Positions 17,098-26,990 of a stretch of 64,000 nt of DNA are shown in pieces; the first letter of the stretch is position 1, and each line of letters begins with the position of its first letter. A program made the position numbers and the translations under genes. This DNA is from JBAZUK01 sp041661445. Lineage in GTDB: Bacteria; Chlamydiota; Chlamydiia; Chlamydiales; SM23-39. A model generated the notes under the pieces. It did no database searches and was not told where the DNA came from. It was given only the letters and a program-made list of their open reading frames with translations. The stretch is from positions 62,001-126,000 of the forward strand of contig JBAZUK010000001.1 in the NCBI GenBank assembly GCA_041661445.1, in the 5' to 3' direction.

Positions 17098-19029
17098 TTA
17101 ATCAATCTGTTTATCATTCATTTCTGTTAAATATGATAAATCTTTTGCAATATTTAATGCTTCAATAAGTTGAAGGTCGCTCTGATTAAATACTTCAATC
17201 TGTTTAGATTCAAAATTTTTATTTTTCATTTCTTTTAAAAATGATTGGTAATTTTTATTATTGTCCAATCTCTGTTTAGAATTTCTTTTCAAAATATCCA
17301 GATATTGAGTGAAGGCTTTGGTTTTTTGTTGTAAATTATGTTTATATAGCAAAGCTATTCTTTTTCTGTGGATTGCAGGCACGTCTGAGAGATCATCATC
17401 AAAATTTGCAGGGATTTCATCAGTCTCAAGTGGATATTTTGAAAATTTTTCTCCTATTTCAAGCTCGGATAATATTCCAGGTACAATTATATCGGACTTA
17501 ACGCCCACTAGCTGAGGGCTTTTACCAGAAACTGTATAATATCTCCCTCTGGTAACTTTATATTCACCTGTAGGGTTGATTTTAGTGTTTTTAGAAGCAT
17601 CTAATGTAAAAGTTTGAAAAGATCCTTTACCAAAGGTTGTCTCATCTCCGACAATTATTGCTCTTCCATAATCTTGCAAAGTTCCTGCAACTATTTCAGA
17701 AGCAGATGCGCTAGTTTTGCTTACTAAAATTATTAGAGGGCCATCGAAAATAGCTTTTCCATCAGTATTTCTTAAATGCTGGATATTACCTGTAGAGTCT
17801 TTAATTGACACTACTATGCCCTTTGATATAAAGAGAGAAGCTACATCTACTGCTTGAGGCAATAGTCCGCCGGTATTGGACCTTAAGTCCAATATTACAC
17901 CTTTCAGTTTATAATTCTTTTTAAGATCTTCGATTGCATTTTTTAAGTCTTCAGCTGAAGAATTTTTTGAATCTTGGTAAAATGAAAATAATTTAATGTT
18001 TGCTATTGCACCATCTCCAAAAGATTCAAAGTTTTTCTCGAGCCTAGAATCTTCTAGAACTATTTCTCCTCTGGTAATTATAATATTAAATTTAATAGGT
18101 TCATTAATATCGTCTTGCTTTCGAATAATTGTAAGCTCAACCTTTGAGCCTTGTTCTCCTCTGATTAATTCGACGGCATCACTTATATCCATTCCAATTA
18201 CAGATTCATTGTTTACTGCAATTATTCGATCGCCGATCTTTAAATTAGCCGCTTTAGCAGGAGATCCATCAATTACCTGAGTTATAACAAATCCATTTAA
18301 ATTATCCTTTAGCTGAGCGCCTATCCCTGATAATTTTTGTTGCACCTGTATCATAAACTGATTTGCTTCAAATGGTGTGAAATAATCGGTATGGGCATCA
18401 AGGGCATGACAAAAGGATTTTAAAATATAGCTAATAATCAGCGACTTACGTTCGTCTTCGCTTGATGCGGTAATTTCTTGCTCTTTTAGTGTCCTTTTTT
18501 TATTTAATCTTTTATTAATATCTTCGATATTTTCCTTTTCATACTTTTCTGCAGCTTCCATTTGCAAAGATTTTATTTTAATAAGTCTTGCAAGCAGTTC
18601 CTTTTTTGAAACAGCCCATTCAATATTTTTAAACTCTTCGGAATTAACATTTTTGGGTAAAATACTCTTCTCAACATCCATTTCAAGCAAATTTCTCCTG
18701 TTGATAGCTTCTATCATCGTATTAAGTATTTGTGAAAATAAAGAAAAATTACTGTTTTTAAAGCCTTCTATTACTTCATTGATAGTTTCGTCATTAGGAT
18801 AGAGCCATTTTTGAATGTCGCTCTCAATAAAGTAAGTCTTTGTGGGGTCAAGCTCGTCAATAAAATTCTTTAATATTCGTTCAGCAATCACAGGAGTGAT
18901 TTTTTTGTAACTTGCATGGGATCTTAAAATTTCTTCTGTTTTAGTTTTAACGTCTTTATTGCTAAGATGAGGTACTTTTGCCTCAAGAGATAAACATATT
19001 ATAATCAGTAAGATAAGTTTTTTTATCAT
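17098..19029 (-). CDS. tsp: Tail-specific periplasmic protease (Tsp/Prc, S41 family)
   Basis: This 643-residue protease has an N-terminal signal peptide (IKKLILLIIICLSLEAK), a helical N-terminal domain, and a PDZ domain around residues 230-310. The S41 catalytic domain follows, with LDLRSNTGG, the nucleophile Ser in SKTSASASEI (about 437-446) and the Lys in TFGKGSFQ (about 465-472). A C-terminal helical domain completes it. It degrades proteins from their C-terminal tails. The homologue CT441 of C. trachomatis lies near omcB and gltX. I choose the ATG at 19029 because AGGA precedes it; the longer frame from TTG 19041 would contain that site. Confidence 0.93.
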   Translation of the reverse strand: MIKKLILLIIICLSLEAKVPHLSNKDVKTKTEEILRSHASYKKITPVIAERILKNFIDELDPTKTYFIESDIQKWLYPNDETINEVIEGFKNSNFSLFSQILNTMIEAINRRNLLEMDVEKSILPKNVNSEEFKNIEWAVSKKELLARLIKIKSLQMEAAEKYEKENIEDINKRLNKKRTLKEQEITASSEDERKSLIISYILKSFCHALDAHTDYFTPFEANQFMIQVQQKLSGIGAQLKDNLNGFVITQVIDGSPAKAANLKIGDRIIAVNNESVIGMDISDAVELIRGEQGSKVELTIIRKQDDINEPIKFNIIITRGEIVLEDSRLEKNFESFGDGAIANIKLFSFYQDSKNSSAEDLKNAIEDLKKNYKLKGVILDLRSNTGGLLPQAVDVASLFISKGIVVSIKDSTGNIQHLRNTDGKAIFDGPLIILVSKTSASASEIVAGTLQDYGRAIIVGDETTFGKGSFQTFTLDASKNTKINPTGEYKVTRGRYYTVSGKSPQLVGVKSDIIVPGILSELEIGEKFSKYPLETDEIPANFDDDLSDVPAIHRKRIALLYKHNLQQKTKAFTQYLDILKRNSKQRLDNNKNYQSFLKEMKNKNFESKQIEVFNQSDLQLIEALNIAKDLSYLTEMNDKQID

Positions 19030-19378
19030 GGTTTTCCTCAATGTACGTAAAACATAATATATTAAAATTCTTAGTTTGATTCCATTAAAATCATGCCTAA
19101 TATACTAATTATTATAATCTTATATTTTTAACAAAAAATTTTAAATTTATATTAGTTAATGATCGGAAAATATACATAATTATGATTAATTGTGATTAAT
19201 TTATGAAATTGTAATAAATATTATTAATGTTCGTTGATTTAAATTCTTTATTTTGTAATAATATATTCTTAAAGAGTTAATTAAGATTTTATAATTATAT
19301 AAAAAATAAGAAAAACTATTATTTTTTTGCTAATTTTTAAAAAAAATAAAAATTTTATACAAATAAGGGAGAAGAACA
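19030..19378. other. Divergent intergenic region between tsp and euo
   Basis: These 349 bases are extremely AT-rich and contain no gene or tRNA that I can see. The euo promoter is proposed at 19266-19295. The half nearer tsp contains repeated TTATGATTAATTGTGATTAATTTATG-like stretches near 19180-19206, where ATTAATTGTGATTAATT gives two copies of GATTAATT 11 bases apart (19182 and 19193). These could be binding sites for a regulator, but in such AT-rich DNA the significance is low. Confidence 0.4.
19266..19295 (+). promoter_or_regulatory. Candidate euo promoter
   Basis: TTCTTA (19266-19271) and a consensus TATAAT (19290-19295) are separated by 18 bases. The transcript would have a leader of about 75 bases before the euo ATG, with GGGAG as Shine-Dalgarno. 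The -35 box is weak, which is common in early chlamydial promoters. Confidence 0.38.
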
Positions 19379-19846
19379 ATGACTGGAGATACAATTTTGG
19401 GAAATCAGTTGCCTCAGGGCCAAATGGCAAGCAACTCTACTCAGAAAAGAGTTGTTTCAATTACTGAAGCAGCTAGATTAAACAATGTTACAAGACAAGC
19501 AATTTATGTTGCTATTAAGCAAAGAAAGTTAAGAGCAACTAAAGATGCTACACGCTGGACAATAGATTTAAATGACTTAGAAGATTATAAAACAAATAAG
19601 TATTCTAGAAAAAAATCACTATTTGAAGGTGAGTTGCTTTTTGACAATAAAAATGGTTTTTATTCGATCAATCAAGCTGCTCAAATGTTAGACGTTCCAG
19701 CACAAAAAATATATTATGCAACAAGAATTGGACATCTAAAAGCTCATAGAAAAGGAGCTGCATGGGTGGTTCACGTTGATGACATTAAAGGTTACAAAGA
19801 AAGTTATTTGGATAGAAGAACAACAGTTGATCAAATTGTAGGATAA
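19379..19846 (+). CDS. euo: Euo, chlamydial developmental DNA-binding regulator
   Basis: This 155-residue protein closely resembles chlamydial Euo from SITEAARLNNVTRQAIYVAIKQ onward. It contains two related helix-turn-helix units of the excisionase/MerR kind, residues about 27-75 and 96-142. Each runs as a helix pair, then a basic wing, then W-x-(I/V)-x-(L/V)-x-D. In Chlamydia, Euo is an early protein that represses late-stage genes. The N-terminal 24 residues are polar and poorly ordered, and the C-terminal tail of C. trachomatis Euo is shortened. GGGAG precedes the ATG, and a strong terminator follows the stop. Confidence 0.93.
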   Translation: MTGDTILGNQLPQGQMASNSTQKRVVSITEAARLNNVTRQAIYVAIKQRKLRATKDATRWTIDLNDLEDYKTNKYSRKKSLFEGELLFDNKNGFYSINQAAQMLDVPAQKIYYATRIGHLKAHRKGAAWVVHVDDIKGYKESYLDRRTTVDQIVG

Positions 19847-19883
19847 TTTTTTAGTTTCTTGCAAGAAGTTACAAAGTTAGTTT

Positions 19884-19910
19884 AAGCCGTCTAGAGGACG
19901 GCTTTTTTTA
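19884..19910 (+). terminator. Rho-independent terminator after euo
   Basis: AAGCCGTC (19884-19891), loop TAGAG, then GACGGCTT (19897-19904) form a GC-rich stem followed by a run of seven T (19903-19909). It starts about 38 bases after the euo stop. It is the clearest intrinsic terminator in the window. Confidence 0.88.
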
Positions 19911-19920
19911 TGTCTAAAGT

Positions 19921-19948
19921 GGACCCGTTTGTCTAGACAAATGAGTCC
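19921..19948. promoter_or_regulatory. 28-base imperfect palindrome upstream of a small membrane-protein gene
   Basis: The site runs from GGACCCG to TGAGTCC around the perfect 14-base core TTTGTCTAGACAAA (19928-19941). Only one position does not pair and one is a G-T wobble. No T run follows, so it does not look like an intrinsic terminator. A -35-like TTGTCT (19929-19934) lies within it and a -10-like TATGGT follows 18 bases later. It may be an operator for the next gene. Confidence 0.45.
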
Positions 19949-19994
19949 TTCTTATGGTATTGTCATTCTACAAAATTTTAAAAGAGAGTTTTAA

Positions 19995-20366
19995 ATGAGT
20001 TTTGCAATTAGCATTTATCCTGAAAATATGTGGTCGATTGAGGCTTATAATCTAGGAGGAAATTACGATGATATTACATACCAATCAGAGAAGAAGATAA
20101 CATACTTAGTTTTAAAAACATTTAATGTTGCCTCAAGGATTTTTGGAACAGTACTTATTTTTTTATCGTTATATTCTGCTTTTACCGGAGTCCACATAAT
20201 TGCAAATATATCACCCTTAAAGCTTTTATCAATCGGATTATCAGTGTATTACGGTTTAACTAAGATAATTGAAGTAACACACAATTATATTATGACGAAT
20301 GATAATTTATTACAGAAAGTAGGAAATCTTCTTCACAGTCCTAGTGAGGGATTTATAATAGATTAA
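19995..20366 (+). CDS. Small membrane protein of unknown function
   Basis: This 123-residue protein was not recognised. It has a polar N-terminus rich in Tyr, Asn and Asp, then two hydrophobic stretches near residues 48-66 and 70-90 (TVLIFLSLYSAFTGV and LKLLSIGLSVYYGL) separated by a short Pro-containing turn, and a polar tail. Two close hydrophobic lobes resemble the bilobed region of chlamydial inclusion membrane proteins, but the lobes are weak. It lies between euo and recJ, behind a strong terminator and a palindrome, so it is probably transcribed on its own. It is convergent with recJ (10-base gap). Confidence 0.7.
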   Translation: MSFAISIYPENMWSIEAYNLGGNYDDITYQSEKKITYLVLKTFNVASRIFGTVLIFLSLYSAFTGVHIIANISPLKLLSIGLSVYYGLTKIIEVTHNYIMTNDNLLQKVGNLLHSPSEGFIID

Positions 20367-20376
20367 ACATTTTTAT

Positions 20377-22134
20377 TTATAAAGATTTTTTTTGGACCCT
20401 TTTATGCGTTTCCTTAATTTTAAAATCTTTAATTTGCAATTGAATAGAAGCCTTATTTAAAAATGTATTTATGTGAGGCGTAAAAGCTACTTTTAATAAT
20501 AAATTTTTCTTTTTTATTACTTCTTTCCGCTGAGCCATATTAAATCCTATTCCTTCAAGCATTCTATCTTTTTGTTCCAGATACATTTTTAAATGTATCT
20601 TTCCGACAACTTTTGGCGTCCAAATCTGTTTTGCTGTGCAATAAAGCAATGGGGGAGGATTTTCATTCCCGAAAGGTTCTAGAAGTTTAATAGATTCCAT
20701 GAAATCGAAAGTCAAATCATCAAAATTAGTTTCTGCATCTAAATATATTTTGGGAATGATATCAGTCTCGTCTAATAATGTGTTTGCCGATTTTATAAAG
20801 TTTGTTTTTAATTCATTAATATTTTTATCTTCGATGGTAAGTCCAGCAGCAAAGTCATGACCTCCGAAATTAAGTAGAAGATGCTCGTTTTCTTTTAAAA
20901 CATTTAAAAGGGGAAATTCAGGGATTGTCCTAATTGAACCTTTGCCGATTTTATTTTGAATTGCAATAAGCATGGTGGGGCGGTTGTACTGTTTAGTGAT
21001 TCTTGCAGTTATTATCGGTATTATACCGGGATGCCATCTATCGGAGTATAATAATATCGCCTTTTCTTCTAATATTTCAGGATGATTTTCAATATATTTT
21101 TCAATTTCATCAGAGGCTTTCCTTTCAATTTTTTGTCTTTCCAGGTTATAAAGATCAAGCTCTTTAGCCAGCGCTTCAGCTTGGATCGAGTCTCTAATAA
21201 GTAATAATTCAACACCTTTTTTTGCATCATTGATTCTTCCGATGCTATTTAATCTTGGGGCTACTTTAGAAGCAATATCCATTGGGGTTATTTCATCATC
21301 AGTCAGCTCACATATGCGAAATAATTTGTTCAACCCAATTCTTTTAGTATTCTGAAGCTGTCTAAGACCATATTTTACAAATATTCTATTCTCTCCTAAT
21401 AAAGCTCCCATATCAGAGATTGTTCCAAGTGCTACTAAGTCTAAAAAACTTTTTAAATCGATATAATCAATTTCAGCTGTTTCAACAAGATAATTAGTAA
21501 GGGCATGGGCCAATTTAAAAGCGATACCAACTCCGGTAATATCTTTATTAGGATATGTGCTATTTATAAGTTTGGGGTTTAACGTCGCAATACAATTTGG
21601 TATCTTGGATGTCGGCTCATGATGGTCTGTAATTATCACATCAATGTTGTGTGCAACCACATGCTGAATTTCTTTTGCAGCTGTAATGCCGCAGTCAACT
21701 GTAATAAGTAAAGAACACTTATTAGAAACTGCATATTGAAGCGCATCGCTAATTATGCTTTTTTTATAAGAACTATCTGGTATGTAAAAAAAAACTTTTG
21801 CCTTTATTAGTTTAAAAAAATCTACTAAAAGAGCTGTTGCTGTCATGCCATCAACATCGTTGTCTCCATAGATTAAGATCCCTTCTTTGTTTTTTAAAGC
21901 CTTTATGATACGGTTAACGGCTTTATCCATGTCCTGAAAAAGTGATGGATCATATAAATTAGGAAGCGTTGCATATAGATAATTATGAATTTCTTCAAAG
22001 GTTGAAAAACCTCTTGAGACTAATATTTGTGCTGTGACAGGATTAATGTTGAATTCTTTAATAATCTGCTGAAGCCAAGCAGAGTTTTTTTTGGGAAAAA
22101 CCCACATAGCTTGGTTCTTTTGTAAGTTACTCAT
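20377..22134 (-). CDS. recJ: Single-stranded-DNA-specific exonuclease RecJ
   Basis: This 585-residue DHH-family 5'-3' exonuclease acts in recombination and mismatch repair. It has the metal-binding motifs YGDNDVDGMTATALL (about 100-114), TVDCGIT, ITDHHEP and LGTISDMGAL. The DHHA1 motif NFGGHDFAAGLTI lies about residue 420. An OB-fold C-terminus follows. Length and motif order are normal. euo-recJ-secDF order agrees with C. trachomatis. Confidence 0.94.
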   Translation of the reverse strand: MSNLQKNQAMWVFPKKNSAWLQQIIKEFNINPVTAQILVSRGFSTFEEIHNYLYATLPNLYDPSLFQDMDKAVNRIIKALKNKEGILIYGDNDVDGMTATALLVDFFKLIKAKVFFYIPDSSYKKSIISDALQYAVSNKCSLLITVDCGITAAKEIQHVVAHNIDVIITDHHEPTSKIPNCIATLNPKLINSTYPNKDITGVGIAFKLAHALTNYLVETAEIDYIDLKSFLDLVALGTISDMGALLGENRIFVKYGLRQLQNTKRIGLNKLFRICELTDDEITPMDIASKVAPRLNSIGRINDAKKGVELLLIRDSIQAEALAKELDLYNLERQKIERKASDEIEKYIENHPEILEEKAILLYSDRWHPGIIPIITARITKQYNRPTMLIAIQNKIGKGSIRTIPEFPLLNVLKENEHLLLNFGGHDFAAGLTIEDKNINELKTNFIKSANTLLDETDIIPKIYLDAETNFDDLTFDFMESIKLLEPFGNENPPPLLYCTAKQIWTPKVVGKIHLKMYLEQKDRMLEGIGFNMAQRKEVIKKKNLLLKVAFTPHINTFLNKASIQLQIKDFKIKETHKRVQKKSL

Positions 22135-22226
22135 GATAAACCCGGTTGTCTTATAGCAAAAACTATAAAGTATTATAATTTAATTAAATCATCTTTATAA
22201 ATTATTTTATAATTTTTGCATACAGA

Positions 22227-25200
22227 TCATTTTTCCTGGTTCATCATTTTCATCGATTTTTTCAATTCAATGTTATGAAACATTAAAAGTAGAGGAGAAG
22301 CAATAAATATTGAAGATAAAGTTCCGAAAACAACCCCAATTGTCATTACAAAAGCAAAGTTAAAAATTGTTGAACCTCCCAAAACAACTAACGCAAGCAA
22401 TGCTAGTATAGTTGTGCCGGATGTAATAGTTGTTCTGCTTAAAGTTACATTTAAGGAATGATTAATCAGCTCCTTTAAAGTAATCTTTTTCATATGTTTT
22501 ACATCATCTCTAATTCTGTCAAAAATTACAATTGTGTCATTTAATGAATATCCAATTATTGTCATTAACGCTGCGACAGTGTTCATATCAATTTGCAAGG
22601 GCATTTTGAACATATATAATATAGAAATAATTGCAATTGTAAAAACAACGTCATGGATAAGACATATCATGGCACTTATAGAATATTTAAATTCAAATCT
22701 AAAAGTTAAATAAATAAAAATTGCGACCAAGGCTAAAACAAGACCCCAAATCGCATTGTTTCTCATGGAATCAGACATTTGACCACTGACGACAGACCAG
22801 TTCTGATCAAGTTTATCTAAAGATCTTTGAGAAATTTTAATTCCATCTTTTTCTAAAGATTCTACTACCCAATTAATCCTTGGGTTTGTTTGATAATTAT
22901 ATTGTTTATCTAAGACGGTTACATCAAGCGGCATTCCATAAAAGGGTTTACCGTTTTCATTCATTGAAGTACCGAATAGGATTCTAATGTTATTAGAAGG
23001 ATTTAGTTCTCTAACGTTGAAATCATAAGAAGAGGCACCATTTTTTATTAAAGCTTTTTCAACTACAGCTCTGTAATCTGAAGAATTGTTTTTTTCAACT
23101 TCAATGTTTATTGAAAAGCCCCCAGTAAAATCCATTCCAAATATTGACTTTCGCTGCAAACCTAAGGTATATCCTCCTATTAGAATGATCAATGCTGACC
23201 CTATAAAAACATACTTAGAATACTTCAAATAATTAAAATTCTTTGTTTTAATAAAATTTAACATACGTAGTTTTGTATGATGTGGATTTTGAGCCCATTT
23301 TGTGAAAAAGTATTTCGTCATAAACAGAGCGGTGAAAAATGAAGAGGCAATACCAATAATTAGAGTTATTGCGAAACCTTTAATTGGACCGGCATCAAAG
23401 TTGAGCAGAATTAATGCGGCAATAATTGTAGTTAAATTCGAATCTAAAATTGCACTAAAAGCTCTTTTGTATCCACTTTGAATAGCTGAGGAGATCTTTT
23501 TAGATATTTCAAAATCTTCTCTAATTCTTTCGAACACCAAAACATTCGCATCTACAGACATACCAACAGTTAATATGATACCAGCGATACCGGCTAATGT
23601 CAGCGTTGCGTGGAGGTTTTGAAGGGTTGCCCACATAATGAGTAAGTTAAAAAATACAGCTACAGATGCAACAATTCCTGCAAATCTATAATAGTAGATC
23701 ATTGCTACCATAACTATAATTAATGCGGCAAATGTTGCAATAATACCTTGTACTCTTTCTTTTGATCCAAGCTCAGGACTGACGTTCTTTTCTGATAAAA
23801 TATTAGGCGTAAAAGTTAATGATCCTGCTTTTAAATCTGCTGCTAGTTGATTTACTTCCCTTAATGAAAAACTTCCTGTTATCATAGCGCTATCTTTAAA
23901 ATCGGCTTTAAGGGTTGGAGCAGAGATAATATAATCGTTTAAAATAACAGCCATTCTCCAGCCTTGACCTCTAGAATATGATTCTAATGGTGTACCTGTA
24001 ATTTTTTCCTGAGAGAATTGTGAGGTCCAAGTATATAATTCATCTCTTGGATTTATTCTTACGTTTTCTTTATTAGAATAAGATCCTTTAACTTCAAATG
24101 ATAAAAAATTACCATGTCCTGGATCATAGGAAGCTCGGATGTTTGTTAGATTGGAACCCTCTAGGGCATAATTGTTAAAAATTATTACAAGTGGATTTGT
24201 TTGACTGTGCCATTGTGAAAAGTCATCCCCTTTAAACATTGCAATTTTTGAAATTGTATCATTAAAAGCACTTGATACTTCTTCATCATTAAAGGCTAAA
24301 CGTAAACCATTTTCATGTAAAATTTTTGCGGATTCAGAAACCGGTTCAGAATCATCGCTTGAAAGAGATTTCCCATATAAATGTCTGTAAGCTATTTCAT
24401 TAATACTTTGAATATCTTTTTTGTTTGTAACAACAGCCTCATTCCATATCTCCTGTAAAAACTTATTAACATGATCTGAAAGGCTTGAATTGTTGATGCT
24501 AAATTTTTCATTTACAACATGGAATGACATTGATGAAGCTTTTACAAGTTCTTGTGCAGAAAGACCTTGGGCTCCTGGAAAATCTAGAACTATATATGAA
24601 TCGACTAATCTAATATTTACTTCGGAAACACCCATTTTATTAACGCGATTATATAATTCATTTATTCCTTGTTTTAGAGCAGCTTCATCTTTAACGATAT
24701 GGTTGTTTTGATCTCTCAATTCGATCTGTACAGTTTTACCGCCGGATAAATCTAATCCCCACTGAACAATCTTTCTTTCGTCTCCTCTAAAATACTTTCT
24801 TGTGCTTAATTTTAAATTATTAAACAAAACATTTTTGGTTGGAGGAGGAAAATCATATTTTACTGATGTATCAAGACTTACCTGAGCAGCATTATAATCA
24901 TCTTGCCACTTCAAAAGGTTTTCTTGGATCGACGTTTCGATTTTATTTATTGTCGCAATTCTTTGTCCAACATTTGAAAACTCTAAAATTGCATATTTTT
25001 TTGAACCGAACACCTGAAAATTTTCTCTAGATGCATTTATTAAAGTTTGATAATAGTCATCATTTTCAAAAATAAAATCATTTTTAAATTCAGATGATTT
25101 TGAGAGTATGTCGCCTGAAAATCCTACATAACCATTTTGATTTAAAAGATTACTGAGATTTTCAAAATCTTTTATAAAAGATTTAGCATCATTAGATTTT

Positions 25201-26759
25201 GGGTTGCTTGAATATTTTTTTTGAATTTCATCTATTCCCTTCGCAATTATATATATTGAATTTGAATGCATTCCATATGAAGAATGATTATTTTGCAAAA
25301 CTGGTGCATAAACTACTAGACACAATCTTTTTTGTTCGGCTGGAAGTTTTTGGTACGTAGCGTAATCATAGATTGGGAAATTGTCTTTTGATAAATCAGG
25401 GTTAGTGGGATTCCAGTCATTAAGGATATTCAAAGTCTGCTTAGAAATTATATCAGCTATCTGAGATAATTTTAATACAAGGTAGCTTTTTGATTCTTCG
25501 AGTTGATGTAAGCTGATAGATAGCTCATCTTTATGTGATGAGAGCTTTTCTGATGTTTGGTTAGATATTCTAGCAATTTCATTTATTATCAATTGATCAA
25601 ATAAATCTTTATTTTTTTGAGTAAGATTTTCTTCAAAAGCAACTATGTCCTTATGCATTTCCAAGAAAATTTTATCATTGGAAAAATCTAAAACTATCTG
25701 TGAAATGAAAGGATTTCTGGCTTGAAGATTAATCTTTAGAGGTCCAGCAGGATTTTGCTTAATTTCTTCATGAAGTTTTGAATAAATGTCATTATATGTA
25801 AATAATGTTTGCTGCTTAGAAAATTTACTTAAATTGTTTTTTAATATAGTTTCCGCAAGTGTTAAAGAATCTTGTCTTTTATCTAATAAATATAACTTTT
25901 GGGTTAAATCATCTGATAAAAACTTATTGTTTTTTTCTTCATCTTTTAATTTTGATTTTTCGATTCTGATTTCATTTTTTAAATTTGAAATTGCCTCAAT
26001 CAAAGATTGGATAGCATTTCTTGGGTTATCCAAATTACCTTGTGTAAAAGAAGCAAAGAAACGATTAGAAATGTTAGAGTTTTGTCCAAATACAGTAGTA
26101 AAATCAATAATATTGTGAACCACTGTATATATCATGTTCTTTGATTGAATAGATGTTGAATCCTTAATAATGTTTTCTACTAAAAGAGCATTTTCTGAAA
26201 CGCCGGCTACTGTTGAACCTATTTCAGATGCTCTGTCAAATACAATTTCTTTGTAAAATTCTGAAATGTTTTTTTTCTGATCATACTTACTTGTAAATTC
26301 AAAAAAATCATTCAATCGCTGAACATCAAAATTCATTGGTATTCTTCGTTGAACTATAACTTTTTTGCTTTCAAGATTCTGGTTTTGTCCTGTAACAATA
26401 AGCTGTGATGGAACAAAAGAAATTAAATTTCCAGCTCTTTGAATATTCTTTTTAAATAAATTTGCATCTTCAGCTTTATAAAATTCAATATCAATAAGTT
26501 GAGGATTCATTTTGTTGATTTCAATCGAACTCGGATTGATTTTTAACATTTTGCAATATGACTTAAGCCATAAAATGGAATCTTTTTCAAGACTATTAAT
26601 TCTATTGACAATACCTTTTGAGATATTTTCCGCTCTTTTCAAATCAACTGGTTTTTTCAATGGTTTGGTATAATAAAAAACAGTAGGTAAAATATTGTAA
26701 ATTGTAAGTAAAATAACTATGATGATTAACCAAAATTGCCAGCGTTTTTTATATTGCAT
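22227..26759 (-). CDS. secDF: Fused SecDF protein-export protein, enlarged
   Basis: This 1510-residue protein joins SecD and SecF. After an N-terminal membrane anchor (about 10-30) comes a very large periplasmic, partly coiled-coil region. The SecD core with DLSGGKTVQIEL (about 670) and six membrane segments (VDANVLVFERIRED) follow, then SecF from about 1170 with GMDFTGGFSINIE, NDTIVIFDRIRDD and its own six segments. SecDF uses the proton gradient to complete Sec export. E. coli SecD plus SecF total about 940 residues, so some 550 extra residues lie before the SecD core, as in the long chlamydial fusion. AAGG precedes the ATG. Confidence 0.95.
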   Translation of the reverse strand: MQYKKRWQFWLIIIVILLTIYNILPTVFYYTKPLKKPVDLKRAENISKGIVNRINSLEKDSILWLKSYCKMLKINPSSIEINKMNPQLIDIEFYKAEDANLFKKNIQRAGNLISFVPSQLIVTGQNQNLESKKVIVQRRIPMNFDVQRLNDFFEFTSKYDQKKNISEFYKEIVFDRASEIGSTVAGVSENALLVENIIKDSTSIQSKNMIYTVVHNIIDFTTVFGQNSNISNRFFASFTQGNLDNPRNAIQSLIEAISNLKNEIRIEKSKLKDEEKNNKFLSDDLTQKLYLLDKRQDSLTLAETILKNNLSKFSKQQTLFTYNDIYSKLHEEIKQNPAGPLKINLQARNPFISQIVLDFSNDKIFLEMHKDIVAFEENLTQKNKDLFDQLIINEIARISNQTSEKLSSHKDELSISLHQLEESKSYLVLKLSQIADIISKQTLNILNDWNPTNPDLSKDNFPIYDYATYQKLPAEQKRLCLVVYAPVLQNNHSSYGMHSNSIYIIAKGIDEIQKKYSSNPKSNDAKSFIKDFENLSNLLNQNGYVGFSGDILSKSSEFKNDFIFENDDYYQTLINASRENFQVFGSKKYAILEFSNVGQRIATINKIETSIQENLLKWQDDYNAAQVSLDTSVKYDFPPPTKNVLFNNLKLSTRKYFRGDERKIVQWGLDLSGGKTVQIELRDQNNHIVKDEAALKQGINELYNRVNKMGVSEVNIRLVDSYIVLDFPGAQGLSAQELVKASSMSFHVVNEKFSINNSSLSDHVNKFLQEIWNEAVVTNKKDIQSINEIAYRHLYGKSLSSDDSEPVSESAKILHENGLRLAFNDEEVSSAFNDTISKIAMFKGDDFSQWHSQTNPLVIIFNNYALEGSNLTNIRASYDPGHGNFLSFEVKGSYSNKENVRINPRDELYTWTSQFSQEKITGTPLESYSRGQGWRMAVILNDYIISAPTLKADFKDSAMITGSFSLREVNQLAADLKAGSLTFTPNILSEKNVSPELGSKERVQGIIATFAALIIVMVAMIYYYRFAGIVASVAVFFNLLIMWATLQNLHATLTLAGIAGIILTVGMSVDANVLVFERIREDFEISKKISSAIQSGYKRAFSAILDSNLTTIIAALILLNFDAGPIKGFAITLIIGIASSFFTALFMTKYFFTKWAQNPHHTKLRMLNFIKTKNFNYLKYSKYVFIGSALIILIGGYTLGLQRKSIFGMDFTGGFSINIEVEKNNSSDYRAVVEKALIKNGASSYDFNVRELNPSNNIRILFGTSMNENGKPFYGMPLDVTVLDKQYNYQTNPRINWVVESLEKDGIKISQRSLDKLDQNWSVVSGQMSDSMRNNAIWGLVLALVAIFIYLTFRFEFKYSISAMICLIHDVVFTIAIISILYMFKMPLQIDMNTVAALMTIIGYSLNDTIVIFDRIRDDVKHMKKITLKELINHSLNVTLSRTTITSGTTILALLALVVLGGSTIFNFAFVMTIGVVFGTLSSIFIASPLLLMFHNIELKKSMKMMNQEK

Positions 26760-26990
26760 ATCTGCTACCTTAATTTTCTAAAAAAAATATTAATAATTTA
26801 AAAGGATACCTGAAAATTAAAGATATGTCTAGTGAAATTAGATTAAAAGAATATATTAAAAAAAGTTCCTCGAAACTTAAATGTATTTTGTATATGCTCT
26901 TCTTCATTATTGAACAGAAGGACGCTGTTTCTTTTAAGCTTATTTTTGTTAACTAAAATAAAAATTATAAATATTATTTTAAAATTCAAT

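Noticed and set aside
26825..26956. 43-codon ORF between secDF and uppS
   Set aside because: No Shine-Dalgarno, no family resemblance, and the composition is as expected for chance open frames in AT-rich DNA.
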